Assembly: GCF_001437425.1 (NCBI RefSeq)
Contig: NZ_JQCD01000024.1
Location: 366,213-430,212 of the forward strand
Source: Weissella minor
GTDB lineage: Bacteria > Bacillota > Bacilli > Lactobacillales > Lactobacillaceae
Length of the DNA stretch: 64,000 nucleotides
Direction: 5' to 3'
Shown here: positions 49,233 to 57,420 of the stretch, one piece after another
Layout of the letters: the number at the start of each line of letters is the position of its first letter
How positions within the stretch are numbered: the first letter of the stretch is position 1
Notes under the pieces: model-generated
Seen by the model: the letters and a program-made list of their open reading frames with translations, nothing else
Told to the model about the DNA's origin: nothing
The model's database searches: none
Made by a program: the position numbers and the translations under genes

Positions 49233-50618
49233 TTAATTATTAACCATGCCAATATCATTTGGTTTAGTTAATACTTCTATGAGTGGTAGCACACTAAGGA
49301 TTGCCAGGGCTATAAATGTTGCGCGGTAAGCATCGATACTCTCCATATAAATACTCAATATAGAAAAGGTAATGGTTACGAGTGATATACCGATTCCCTG
49401 AGCCAAGTTTTGTGTTACGGAAGCAAAAGTATTCGCACTATTGCGTTCAGCATAAGGCACTTCAACTAAACTCATGCCATTATACGCAGTTAGTGATAAT
49501 GATCGACCAACGCCAGAAAGTACTAATAAGATACCTAAAACAATACTGCTGGTTTCGGGTGTTACCTGGCTGATTGCCCCTGTGGTTATGATGACCGTGA
49601 GTAATGAAATAATGAGCGTCTTTTTATATCCGATTTGAAGCACCATGGTATTAGCAATTGGTTTGATACCAATATTTCCAACGAAAATTAACAAGACATA
49701 AGTACCTGTTTTCATGGGTGACCAGTGAAAGGCGTTTTGAAAGAAAATGGTACTGAGATATGGAATCGCACCAACAGATAACCAGAGTAGACTACCCCCA
49801 ATTTGGCTTAAGCGAAAGGAACTAAAGCGTAATGCCGATAGACTAAATAGCGGATTTTGAACAGTCATCAGATGTTTGATGCTCATATACAGACTAACAC
49901 TACATATACCGAGTAGTAGCAGTGATAAAATGGATAGCTTTTGATGGCCGGCAATTGAATCTAAGGCAATCAGTAATGTGCCTGTGCTAATACTAAGGCC
50001 TAAAAAGCCAAGCCAATCAAATTTTTTGACATGTTGGTGACGCTCATTGACAGATAACATGTGATGACCAATTAAGAGTAAAATTAGGCCAATTGGTATA
50101 TTAATCATGAAAATCCAGTGCCAAGATAAATAAGTTGTTAGGACGCCACCTACAAATGGTGCAATAGCTGGCGCAATCAATGCTGGCCAAATGACATAAC
50201 TCATCATTTTAAGCAAGTCTTTTGGGTGTGTATTTTCTAAAACAATCAAGCGTGCTGTCGGCACCATTAATGCGCCAGAGATTCCTTGTAGAACACGCAT
50301 AATCAGCATGGAGGTTAAATTAAAAGATAAAGCACAGCCTAATGAGCTAATGATAAATAAACTAACTGCCGTAAGCCAAATGGTACGATTACCATACCGT
50401 TGTGCAAGCCAACCACTTAAGGGAATGAAGATGGCAACCGATAACATATATAAACTAATAATTAGGGATGCGCTGGATGATTCAAGCTTGAGGCTCGCTG
50501 TAATTTGGGGTAAAGCTGTGGTTACAATGGTGCTGTCTAGCATCTCCATAAATAAGCTTGACCCCATTAACAGGGCAACTTTGGTATCTTTGTGTTTTGT
50601 CATATCATTATTACTCAC
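49233..50618 (-). CDS. MFS drug exporter, DHA2 (EmrB/QacA) type
   Basis: The 461-residue protein has about 14 TM helices, the TM1 motif MEMLDSTIVTTALPQI, SGWLAQRYGNRTIWL in loop 2-3, and the antiporter motif IWPALIAPAIAPFVGGVL. It is probably a proton-driven multidrug exporter. The first possible start is GTG 50618; ATG 50603 is an alternative, and SDs before both are weak. It has its own promoter (TATAAT near 50695) and no adjacent regulator. Confidence 0.85.
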   Translation of the reverse strand: MSNNDMTKHKDTKVALLMGSSLFMEMLDSTIVTTALPQITASLKLESSSASLIISLYMLSVAIFIPLSGWLAQRYGNRTIWLTAVSLFIISSLGCALSFNLTSMLIMRVLQGISGALMVPTARLIVLENTHPKDLLKMMSYVIWPALIAPAIAPFVGGVLTTYLSWHWIFMINIPIGLILLLIGHHMLSVNERHQHVKKFDWLGFLGLSISTGTLLIALDSIAGHQKLSILSLLLLGICSVSLYMSIKHLMTVQNPLFSLSALRFSSFRLSQIGGSLLWLSVGAIPYLSTIFFQNAFHWSPMKTGTYVLLIFVGNIGIKPIANTMVLQIGYKKTLIISLLTVIITTGAISQVTPETSSIVLGILLVLSGVGRSLSLTAYNGMSLVEVPYAERNSANTFASVTQNLAQGIGISLVTITFSILSIYMESIDAYRATFIALAILSVLPLIEVLTKPNDIGMVNN

Positions 50619-50730
50619 TTTATAAAACTAAATTTAACAGGGTTACAATAAGGCTTTAGATGTAAATGAACAAGTCTTAATCCCAAAATTATTATATCTT
50701 AAAAATATAGAAATTCAATCAAAAAAATAA

Positions 50731-50767
50731 AAAAGTGCAACCTAGTTCAATTAGGTTGCACTTTTTA
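50731..50767 (-). terminator. Terminator of the UPF0340 gene
   Basis: AAAAAGTGCAACCTA and TAGGTTGCACTTTTT form a 15-bp perfect stem with a 7-base loop. Confidence 0.9.
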
Positions 50768-50772
50768 AGTAA

Positions 50773-51321
50773 TTAGAAATGTACAGCACGTGCGCCACCA
50801 ATCTTTTTGGGACGACTTGTCAAAGCGGTTACATGGGCTCCGCCTAGTTCATTTTGTTGTGGTCGAATTGGAATCTGAACATGCTTTATATGCATGCCAA
50901 TCGCTGTATCACCAATATCTATCCCTGCTTTAGCCGTGATGTGTTCAACTTCGACTGGCGTATGCATTAAGGCATACGCGGCTAACTGACCAGAACCGCC
51001 AGCATGTAATGCGGGGATGACATTGACGAGCTCTAAGTCCTTTCTCTCTGCTAATTCAGATTCGACTAATAGCGCGCGATTAATATGTTCACACCCTTGT
51101 ACGGCCATATAGATATCACGATCATGTAAAAGTTTATAAATTGTCCCCATCACGATTTCGCCAATTTCAGCGGAAGAATTTTGTCCAATAACACCCCCAG
51201 CGACTTCAGAACTTGAAAAACCAATGACAAAAATATCACCCGCTTTTAGCTGCGCTTGGTTTAAGACATCGGTGACAATTTCTTCTGTATTATGCCGTAA
51301 GTCTTCCATCGTAATTGACAT
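50773..51321 (-). CDS. UPF0340/TIGR01440 family protein (YwlG-like)
   Basis: The 182-residue protein matches the family from [22 protein letters not shown] through [16 protein letters not shown] to the C-terminal GGARAVHF. The function is unestablished; conserved Gly/His/Cys residues suggest an enzyme. AGAGGG precedes the ATG. Confidence 0.85.
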   Translation of the reverse strand: MSITMEDLRHNTEEIVTDVLNQAQLKAGDIFVIGFSSSEVAGGVIGQNSSAEIGEIVMGTIYKLLHDRDIYMAVQGCEHINRALLVESELAERKDLELVNVIPALHAGGSGQLAAYALMHTPVEVEHITAKAGIDIGDTAIGMHIKHVQIPIRPQQNELGGAHVTALTSRPKKIGGARAVHF

Positions 51322-51460
51322 AGTGTGCGCCCTCTTTTCGCTTAATTACATGTTTGTTAGGGTATACCGTGATTTAGTTTTGCGTGAGCATGCATTGTAC
51401 GAATGTAAGATCACAAAAAATACGCCCTGAATTGTATCGTTTAGTTGAAATTGCTTTTAT

Positions 51461-52117
51461 TTAAATATAATCAATGACTTGGTTTAATGAAGGCAAAACC
51501 GCATGGGCAATGTCTTTTAATTCAGCTGTTGGTTGAATCACATCTGGAATCATGATTACTGGAATGCCAGCGTTTTTGGCGGCTAAAATGCCATTTTTTG
51601 AATCTTCAAGAATCAAGACCTCCTCTTTTTGGAAGCCAAGCTTTTGTTGCGCAAGGTTGAAAATTGCAGGATTGGGTTTTGCAATGTCAACATCAGCAGA
51701 AGTTACAATATCTACGAACTTATCTGTTAATTGGTTGGCATCCAACAAGTTTTCAACAGCATCCCGATTATTACTAGATGCCACAATACACTGGATATCA
51801 TGATTTTGTGCATACGCTAATAAATTATCTAAACCTTCTTTTTTGTCGATATTACCCGAATTAAATTCGGCTTGAACCAATTCATCACATTTGTCTAAGA
51901 ATGCGTCAACAACATCGGCGCCAAGTTCTTTGTCATACGCTTCGTGATATTTACGTTGACGTAAATCAAAACCAGCCCCTGTGAATTGACGTTCGAATGC
52001 ATCACTATAAGGCAATCCAACTAAGGCTGCGGCTTTTTCAGATGTGGCACCATACATACCTTCTGTATCTAACATTAGCCCATCCATATCAAAGATAATC
52101 GCTTTAAATGTATTCAT
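51461..52117 (-). CDS. HAD-family phosphatase, beta-phosphoglucomutase-like (subfamily IA)
   Basis: The 218-residue protein has FDMDGLMLDTEGM (motif I), VASSNNRDAV (motif II) and EVLILEDSKNGILAAKNAGIPVIMIP (motif III), with a helical C1 cap. Likely substrates are small sugar phosphates or 2-phosphoglycolate-like by-products. It is similar in plan to the 54306-54953 gene but clearly not a recent copy. Confidence 0.8.
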   Translation of the reverse strand: MNTFKAIIFDMDGLMLDTEGMYGATSEKAAALVGLPYSDAFERQFTGAGFDLRQRKYHEAYDKELGADVVDAFLDKCDELVQAEFNSGNIDKKEGLDNLLAYAQNHDIQCIVASSNNRDAVENLLDANQLTDKFVDIVTSADVDIAKPNPAIFNLAQQKLGFQKEEVLILEDSKNGILAAKNAGIPVIMIPDVIQPTAELKDIAHAVLPSLNQVIDYI

Positions 52118-52258
52118 TTATATTCGTCTCCAAATTAGTATTTAACGTTTTAAGTATATCGTAATTTTAGGCATAAGAAAACCGCCACACCAGTGTATAG
52201 CGGGTTACATTTATAGGTTATCAGTTACATTGATTTTCAGATATAAAACGTCCAAAAC

Positions 52259-52303
52259 TAAAAAAATAGGCATCTGATTTATGAATCAGACCCCTATTGA
52301 GTG
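52259..52303 (-). terminator. Terminator of azlCD
   Basis: On the minus strand, AATAGG and CCTATT enclose TCTGATT/AATCAGA around CATA, followed by TTTTTTT. Confidence 0.8.
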
Positions 52304-52308
52304 ATGGA

Positions 52309-52632
52309 TTAAAGAATATTTATAAAAAACATATAGACTGCTGTCCCACCAAGAATTGATAAAACCATATTACGTTTCCAAACATGTAAACCAACGGTAA
52401 CTAATCCGGCAATAAGCGCGATAACTGACATACTGGTTGGATGCAACAGTTGTTCACGATAGCTGTAGATAACCAACATACCCAAGATTGCCGGTGGCAA
52501 CAGCTCGCCTAGTTGAATGACAAATCTGGGCGTTTTATTTTGGCTTGGAAAAAGCAAGAATGGTAAAAAACGGGTAAGCATTGTTGCTAAGACTGCCATA
52601 GCAACGGTGATGATTTGCTGTGGCAATGTCAT
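52309..52632 (-). CDS. azlD: AzlD-family subunit of branched-chain amino acid exporter
   Basis: The 107-residue protein has four TM helices (TMLTRFLPFLLFPS, LPPAILGMLVIYSYR) and matches AzlD. With AzlC it exports branched-chain amino acids or analogues. It overlaps azlC by 4 bp. Confidence 0.85.
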   Translation of the reverse strand: MTLPQQIITVAMAVLATMLTRFLPFLLFPSQNKTPRFVIQLGELLPPAILGMLVIYSYREQLLHPTSMSVIALIAGLVTVGLHVWKRNMVLSILGGTAVYMFFINIL

Positions 52633-53318
52633 GAAGCAGTGCCTCCTGTTCGTCGATATTGCACGTAGAAAATGATAATCATGATGAACATGCTGATTGG
52701 TAAGAAAATCGTATCACCAAAGATAAATAGACAAGCTAGCGCAATTAAAAAGCCTGTACGTGAACTAAAATGATCTTTCTCACGCAGAACTTGGTCAACG
52801 AAAATAACGATAAACAGAGCCGTCATGACGAAATCTAACCCATTTAATTGGACATTGATTAATGATCCAAACACGCCGCCTAAAAAGGCACCGAAGACCC
52901 AATAAAAATAGTTAAGCATTGTGACATATAGATAGAAGTTATCTTTATCGATATCATCTGGAAGCTCAGTCGCATAGTTGATGGAGAATGTTTCATCACA
53001 TAGACCAAAAATGAGTAATGGTTTACGCCAACCTGCCCCACGATAGCGTTCCAGCATAGAAATGCTATAGAAAATATGACGGGAATTAACAATGAGTGCA
53101 AGAAAAAAGACAGACCACGGGTTAAATGCCTTGGTTAACAAATTGGCGATAATAAATTCTACGGACCCACCAAAAATAGTCATGGCCATCAATGTTGGAT
53201 ATAAGAAATTAAAGCCGAGTTGGTGCATATACAGGCCATAAGTAATGCCCAAAAAAGAAAATCCCAGCATAATTGGTAGTGTTTTTTTAAAGGCAAAGGA
53301 AAATGTACGTGTTTTCAA
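52629..53318 (-). CDS. azlC: AzlC-family subunit of branched-chain amino acid exporter
   Basis: The 229-residue, 7-8-TM protein has the AzlC start TLPIMLGFSFLGITYGLYMHQLGFN and NSRHIFYSISMLERYRGAGWRKPLLIFGLCDETFS. TTG 53318 is the start: AGGAGG lies 8 bases upstream and no better codon fits. AzlCD proteins export branched-chain amino acids. It follows the HAD gene by 50 bp without a terminator and may be co-transcribed with it. Confidence 0.85.
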   Translation of the reverse strand: MKTRTFSFAFKKTLPIMLGFSFLGITYGLYMHQLGFNFLYPTLMAMTIFGGSVEFIIANLLTKAFNPWSVFFLALIVNSRHIFYSISMLERYRGAGWRKPLLIFGLCDETFSINYATELPDDIDKDNFYLYVTMLNYFYWVFGAFLGGVFGSLINVQLNGLDFVMTALFIVIFVDQVLREKDHFSSRTGFLIALACLFIFGDTIFLPISMFIMIIIFYVQYRRTGGTAS

Positions 53319-53368
53319 ATAATTCCTCCTATTAATTGTATAAAGACAGTGTGTGTTGTGTCACGACA

Positions 53369-54172
53369 TTAAGCGTCAAGTCGGTTAATAAAAGCAGCGA
53401 TTCCGGCATCATCATTAGATTCAGTAATGAATTCCCCATAGTCTTTAACTTCATCAAGGGCATTATTCATGACGACAGGGTGCCCAACCAATTTAAACAT
53501 AGGAATGTCATTATGCCCATCACCAAATGCAATGGTATGTTCAGCGGTCAAATCCTCTTTTGATAATATATAGTTCATACCATTAGATTTAATCGCGTCA
53601 ATGTGAGTAATTTCTAAGTGGTATTTACCAGAACGTTGCACGACTACAGAGTATGGTGCATATTCATCAAAGTAAGACACAAGTGCTTGCATCTCAGCTT
53701 CGTCGAAGACAATTAACATGATTTTAAAGACTTGAATACTGTCATCTAAGAACTCTTTAAAATTAATGATTGTGGGTTCAAGATTAGTGACAGCTGTTTC
53801 GAATGCTGTTCCACGATCATTTTTTTCAGCATACCAAGCTTTTTCATCATAAAAACTTAGAGAGACTTCCGGAAATTGATTATGTATATCAAAAATGATT
53901 TTAGTAGCAGCGTTTGTATCAATACTTTGTGTATATAAAATTTCGCGGTTATGGCGATTTCCACGATAAATAATGCCACCATTAAACCCGACTTGAAGAC
54001 TATCAAGTTCTAATTGATCAATGGCGAAGTCCATTTCCATGGGTGCGCGTGCAGAAACTAAGGAAAATGGAATAGTTAGATTTTTAATGGTATTAATATT
54101 TGCTTGTGGTATTGTACCATCGCTTGCGAGCAAAGTTGCATCCATATCTGAGAAAATGTGGGTCACTTTCAT
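53369..54172 (-). CDS. HAD-family hydrolase, Cof type
   Basis: The 267-residue protein starts MKVTHIFSDMDATLLASDGTI (DxD motif; Ala replaces the usual Gly), and has FSLVSARAPMEM and TIAFGDGHNDIPMFKLVG (motif III). The cap is of C2 type. Broad sugar-phosphate or cofactor-phosphate phosphatase is the likely role. GGAGGATT precedes the ATG. Confidence 0.85.
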   Translation of the reverse strand: MKVTHIFSDMDATLLASDGTIPQANINTIKNLTIPFSLVSARAPMEMDFAIDQLELDSLQVGFNGGIIYRGNRHNREILYTQSIDTNAATKIIFDIHNQFPEVSLSFYDEKAWYAEKNDRGTAFETAVTNLEPTIINFKEFLDDSIQVFKIMLIVFDEAEMQALVSYFDEYAPYSVVVQRSGKYHLEITHIDAIKSNGMNYILSKEDLTAEHTIAFGDGHNDIPMFKLVGHPVVMNNALDEVKDYGEFITESNDDAGIAAFINRLDA

Positions 54173-54268
54173 TTGGAATCCTCCGACTAATTGCGTTAAT
54201 CATGCAATTATACATGATATTTAGGATGAGTTCGACTGATGAAGCAGATAATGACTATATATATACAA

Positions 54269-54302
54269 TTAAAAAAGCTAGTTCTGTAAAACTAGCTTCG
54301 AA
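54269..54302 (-). terminator. Terminator of the HAD gene at 54306-54953
   Basis: AAGCTAGTT and AACTAGCTT form a 9-bp stem with a 6-base loop, followed by TTTTTT on the minus strand. Confidence 0.85.
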
Positions 54303-54305
54303 TTT

Positions 54306-54953
54306 CTATTCAAAAAAACTGATTGCTTGTCCTAAATCTGGGTACGTTGCGGCTGTCTTGGCTAATAATTCGCCATTTGGTGTATGCATATCTGGGATAC
54401 AAATAACTTGTGCACCTGATGCGACACCAGCCATAATGCCTGCTTCACTATCTTCAAAGATAACCGTTTCTTCTGGGCTAACGGATAATTTTTCCATTGC
54501 CTTAGTGAAAATGTCAGGTGCTGGCTTACCATGGGCGACTTCCGCATTAAAAGTCATCTCTTCAAAATATTGTAAGATATTATTTTGTTCCAATACCATA
54601 ATTGCTCGGTCACGTGTACTAGAAGTTGCCAATCCAATGTGATAATTGTGTGCTTTTAGATAGGCTAACAAATCACTCGCACCGGGTTTTACATCAACAC
54701 CTGCAGTTAGTAACTCCGATTCAATCACGTCGGTTATTGCCATACCCTCTTCAACTGTAATGGGTAATTGATATGTATCAATCAAATTAGTCATGTTATC
54801 GATGGCGTTATGACCACTATAATTTTCAGCGTAGATGTCAGAAGTGAATGTTGTAATACCATGTTGCTTCAATAATTCCTGGTACATTTTTAATGAAACA
54901 ATTTCAGTATCAAGTAATAATCCGTCCATATCAAATACGGTTGCTTTTATCAT
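54306..54953 (-). CDS. HAD-family phosphatase, beta-phosphoglucomutase-like
   Basis: The 215-residue protein has FDMDGLLLDTEIV (motif I), GLATSSTRDRA (motif II) and ETVIFEDSEAGIMAGVASGAQVICIP (motif III) with a helical cap. AAAAGGAG precedes the ATG. A cre box lies 16 bp before the start codon, so it is probably subject to glucose repression, which fits a sugar-phosphate substrate. Confidence 0.8.
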   Translation of the reverse strand: MIKATVFDMDGLLLDTEIVSLKMYQELLKQHGITTFTSDIYAENYSGHNAIDNMTNLIDTYQLPITVEEGMAITDVIESELLTAGVDVKPGASDLLAYLKAHNYHIGLATSSTRDRAIMVLEQNNILQYFEEMTFNAEVAHGKPAPDIFTKAMEKLSVSPEETVIFEDSEAGIMAGVASGAQVICIPDMHTPNGELLAKTAATYPDLGQAISFFE

Positions 54954-54968
54954 ATGTATCTCCTTTTA

Positions 54969-54982
54969 AGAAAACGTTTTCA
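54969..54982 (-). promoter_or_regulatory. cre box before the beta-PGM-like gene
   Basis: Read on the minus strand, TGAAAACGTTTTCT matches TGWAARCGYTWNCW at every position. It lies 16 bp upstream of the start, where CcpA binding would block transcription. Confidence 0.7.
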
Positions 54983-55033
54983 TTTTTAGTATACATGTTT
55001 TGAAAATTAATTACTAGACTAAATTAAGTGTAC

Positions 55034-55071
55034 AAAAAAAGCTAGTGCAATTAATTTGCACTAGCTTCAAT
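55034..55071 (-). terminator. Terminator of the envelope-stress operon
   Basis: AAAGCTAGTGCAA and TTGCACTAGCTT form a 12-bp stem with a short AT loop, followed by TTTTTTT on the minus strand. Confidence 0.9.
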
Positions 55072-55084
55072 TATATAAATTGTA

Positions 55085-55729
55085 TTAGTCTACGCGAGAT
55101 TCAGTTGCTTCTGAAACAGCATCTTCAGCCTTATCAGCAGCTTCCTTTGTCTTATCGCCAGCCTTATCAGCAACTTCCTTTGTCTTGTCGCCAGCCTTAC
55201 CAGCAGCGTCCTTTACTGATTCTGTAGCTGAACTTGCAGCATCTGAAACAGCATCAGTTGCTTGCTTTGTTCCGCTAACAACCTTGTCAGTCAAAGTTTC
55301 TTGGTTTGCTTTGAATTCTTCGCGATCTTGAATATCAACAACCTTTACGTTCAATTCAACTAAATCAAGACCAGTCATTGTCTTAACTTGTTCCTTGATC
55401 AACTTCTTCATTTCGTCGTAAATATCGTTAATGTCTTTACCATATTCAACAACAATTTCCATATCAACAGCAACTTGTGTCTTACCAACTTCAGTGTTGA
55501 TACCTGTTGTTACATCCTTGTTGTCATAGACCTTACCGGCCAAGTTTGAGAAGAATCCACCATCAACTGACAAAAGTCCGTCGATTTTAGCTAATGAAAT
55601 ACCAATAATCTTTTGGATTACCTTATCATCAAAAGTTAATTCTCCAGTAACAGCAGATGAACTTGCGTTAACTGCTGTAGAAGTTGTGTTTTGTGTGTCC
55701 TTAGTAGTCTTACCATTGTTAGTAGCCAT
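55085..55729 (-). CDS. asp23: Asp23/Gls24 family envelope-stress protein with LEA-like tail
   Basis: The Asp23 domain spans about residues 30-150 (GELTFDDKVIQKIIGISLAKIDGLLSV through LVELNVKVVDI). The tail (about 150-214) is unusual: repeated 11-residue-like KDAAGKAGDKTKEVADKAGDKTKEAADKA motifs typical of LEA or CsbD-like disordered proteins. Asp23 forms a membrane-associated layer held by AmaP, encoded two genes upstream, and counters cell-wall or alkaline stress. AAGGAG precedes the ATG. Last gene of the operon. Confidence 0.88.
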   Translation of the reverse strand: MATNNGKTTKDTQNTTSTAVNASSSAVTGELTFDDKVIQKIIGISLAKIDGLLSVDGGFFSNLAGKVYDNKDVTTGINTEVGKTQVAVDMEIVVEYGKDINDIYDEMKKLIKEQVKTMTGLDLVELNVKVVDIQDREEFKANQETLTDKVVSGTKQATDAVSDAASSATESVKDAAGKAGDKTKEVADKAGDKTKEAADKAEDAVSEATESRVD

Positions 55730-55772
55730 ATTTGATTCTCCTTTTTGATAAAAATTAATTATATTGTATTAC

Positions 55773-55952
55773 TTACTTAAGTATATCACTTTCTTGCACA
55801 AAGTAACCTACCATCGCACCTAACGAAACTAAAATCAGTACTAATAGGGTCTTCCAAAAACCAAACGTTAAGAAGATTAAGGCAAGCAATAATCCAATTA
55901 ATGCGCCCATTAGAATGATTTTATTATCTGAAATAAATTCACGCATATCCAT
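55773..55952 (-). CDS. DUF2273 small membrane protein
   Basis: The 59-residue protein starts MDMREFISDNKIILMGALIG and has two TM helices (ILMGALIGLLLALIFLTF; TLLVLILVSLGAMVGYFV). DUF2273 proteins are encoded between amaP and asp23 in Gram-positive stress operons, exactly as here. AGGAGA lies 8 bases upstream and overlaps the amaP stop codon. It is too short for usual ORF cut-offs. Confidence 0.85.
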   Translation of the reverse strand: MDMREFISDNKIILMGALIGLLLALIFLTFGFWKTLLVLILVSLGAMVGYFVQESDILK

Positions 55953-55964
55953 ATTGATTATCTC

Positions 55965-56561
55965 CTATTCAACGCGAGACTTTTTGGCATGATGCTTTTC
56001 AGGTTGCTTGCCGGCTTCTTCCTTTAAGTCAACCAATTTTACATTTACCTTTGTCTTTTGTTTTAGTCCTAACATACTATCTAAATCGTGCTTAAGTTGT
56101 TCAGACCACGCCTGTTCCTTTGTTGTAACATCAGCGCTTGAACGTAACTTACCGCGAACCTTAACGTTAATCTTACGCTTTTTAACATCGACAGAGACCT
56201 TTGGATTGTCCATAAATTCAGCGTTATCAACGCTTGTCTTTACGAAACGTTCAATTGCTTTAGGCATAAGTGTTAAGGTATCTTTGCCATTCTTGAATGA
56301 ATAACTTGATAACTTAGAAGGTACAAAGAGATACGTGAAGATCATTAGAATAGACAATACGAGTAGTACTAAGGCTGTCCAAAACATGATATGATGCCAC
56401 AAATTATTTGTGGCAATAAAATGATTGATTTGCTTAAGTTCATCGTTAATGTACGTTATCTTCCAAGGCCAAACTTGATAATATAACGCAGCAACTGAGC
56501 TAAAAAATGCAATTAGTATTAAATTGACAAGAAATAGACCAGCTTTTTTTGTCTTTGTCAT
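55965..56561 (-). CDS. amaP: AmaP, membrane anchor for Asp23
   Basis: The 198-residue protein has two TM helices (about residues 8-28 and 58-80, forming a hairpin) and a cytosolic C-terminal domain related to Asp23 (KVSVDVKKRKINVKVRGKLRSS). In Staphylococcus AmaP tethers Asp23 to the membrane. TAGGAG precedes the ATG. It lies 26 bp after the GlsB-like gene in the same operon. Confidence 0.85.
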   Translation of the reverse strand: MTKTKKAGLFLVNLILIAFFSSVAALYYQVWPWKITYINDELKQINHFIATNNLWHHIMFWTALVLLVLSILMIFTYLFVPSKLSSYSFKNGKDTLTLMPKAIERFVKTSVDNAEFMDNPKVSVDVKKRKINVKVRGKLRSSADVTTKEQAWSEQLKHDLDSMLGLKQKTKVNVKLVDLKEEAGKQPEKHHAKKSRVE

Positions 56562-56587
56562 AATCTTCTCCTACTCAGTCCGAGTTA

Positions 56588-56833
56588 CTAGTTGCTCATC
56601 TTAGTCATTAACCAAGATACAACAACAACAACTACTACGGCACCGATGATTGATGGGAAGATGGCCATGTCTGCCATGTGTGGTCCCCATGATCCTAGCA
56701 ATTTCTCACCAAGCCATGAACCAACTAGTCCAGCAGCAATGTTAGCAATCCAACCCATTGAAGTACTTGTAATTGCACCACCGATTGCACCAATAATCGC
56801 ACCAATAATTAATGTCCAAATAAAACTCATCAT
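56588..56833 (-). CDS. GlsB/YeaQ/YmgE-family stress-response membrane protein
   Basis: The 81-residue protein has three TM helices with the glycine-rich family motifs IIGAIGGAITSTSMGWIANIAAGLVGSWLGEKLLG. Members are induced by envelope, bile or osmotic stress; the mechanism is unknown. GGGAGG precedes the start by about 6-10 bases. Confidence 0.85.
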   Translation of the reverse strand: MMSFIWTLIIGAIIGAIGGAITSTSMGWIANIAAGLVGSWLGEKLLGSWGPHMADMAIFPSIIGAVVVVVVVSWLMTKMSN

Positions 56834-56867
56834 AACTAAATCCCTCCCAAAAAAATATAGATATTGT

Positions 56868-57110
56868 TTAGTTGTTATTCAACTTGTCTTTAACGTCGTC
56901 TACTAAGTCTGAAGCACCATCTTTGGCACCATCAAACATATCAGCAGCTCCGTCTTTTGCATCACCAAACATTTGCTTGGCTTTACCCATAAGACCTTCG
57001 GCCTTACCTTCAGCTTCGGTTTGCTTGTCCCCTGTTACTTGACCGGCAACTTCCTTAGCCTTACCACTTACTTCGTCCATAGTTCCTTCAACTTGGTCGT
57101 TAACTGACAT
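56868..57110 (-). CDS. CsbD-family stress protein
   Basis: The 80-residue, hydrophilic protein begins MSVNDQVEGTMDEVSGKAKEVAGQVTGDKQTEAEGKAEGLMGKAKQ, the CsbD signature, and continues with amphipathic DGAADMFDGAKDGASD repeats. CsbD proteins are general-stress proteins of unknown mechanism. AAGGAGG precedes the ATG. First gene of the CsbD-GlsB-AmaP-DUF2273-Asp23 operon. Confidence 0.88.
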   Translation of the reverse strand: MSVNDQVEGTMDEVSGKAKEVAGQVTGDKQTEAEGKAEGLMGKAKQMFGDAKDGAADMFDGAKDGASDLVDDVKDKLNNN

Positions 57111-57173
57111 AATAATGTCCTCCTTAGAAAATATAAATTATATTGTTACGCCTCTGTCATATTTGACATCTAT

Positions 57174-57202
57174 AATTTATGATAAATATATCACTAAGTC
57201 AA
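57174..57202 (-). promoter_or_regulatory. Promoter of the envelope-stress operon
   Basis: On the minus strand, TTGACT (57202-57197) and TAAATT (57179-57174) are spaced by 17 bp, 63 bp upstream of csbD. The rest of 57203-57377 is AT-rich and holds nothing else I can interpret. Confidence 0.55.
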
Positions 57203-57377
57203 GAGGAAAAATAAAAAAATTATTTTTTTTGATAAATATTGTTAATAATGCATGAAAAGAATTATAAGCATCTGACTTAATGAACGATTAACAATGCAAC
57301 ATTTTTTAGCAAAACCATTTCTTTCTCCGACTAATCTTTTCCGGATTCAGATTTACAAAAAAGCATGCATACATATA

Positions 57378-57417
57378 AAAAAGCAACATTAAGTTTTATA
57401 CTTAGTGTTGCTTTTTT
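57378..57417 (-). terminator. Terminator of the APC exchanger gene at 57421-58785
   Basis: AAAAAGCAACA-TAAG and CTTA-TGTTGCTTTTT pair with one mismatch around a 7-base loop. Confidence 0.85.
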
Positions 57418-57420
57418 TAT

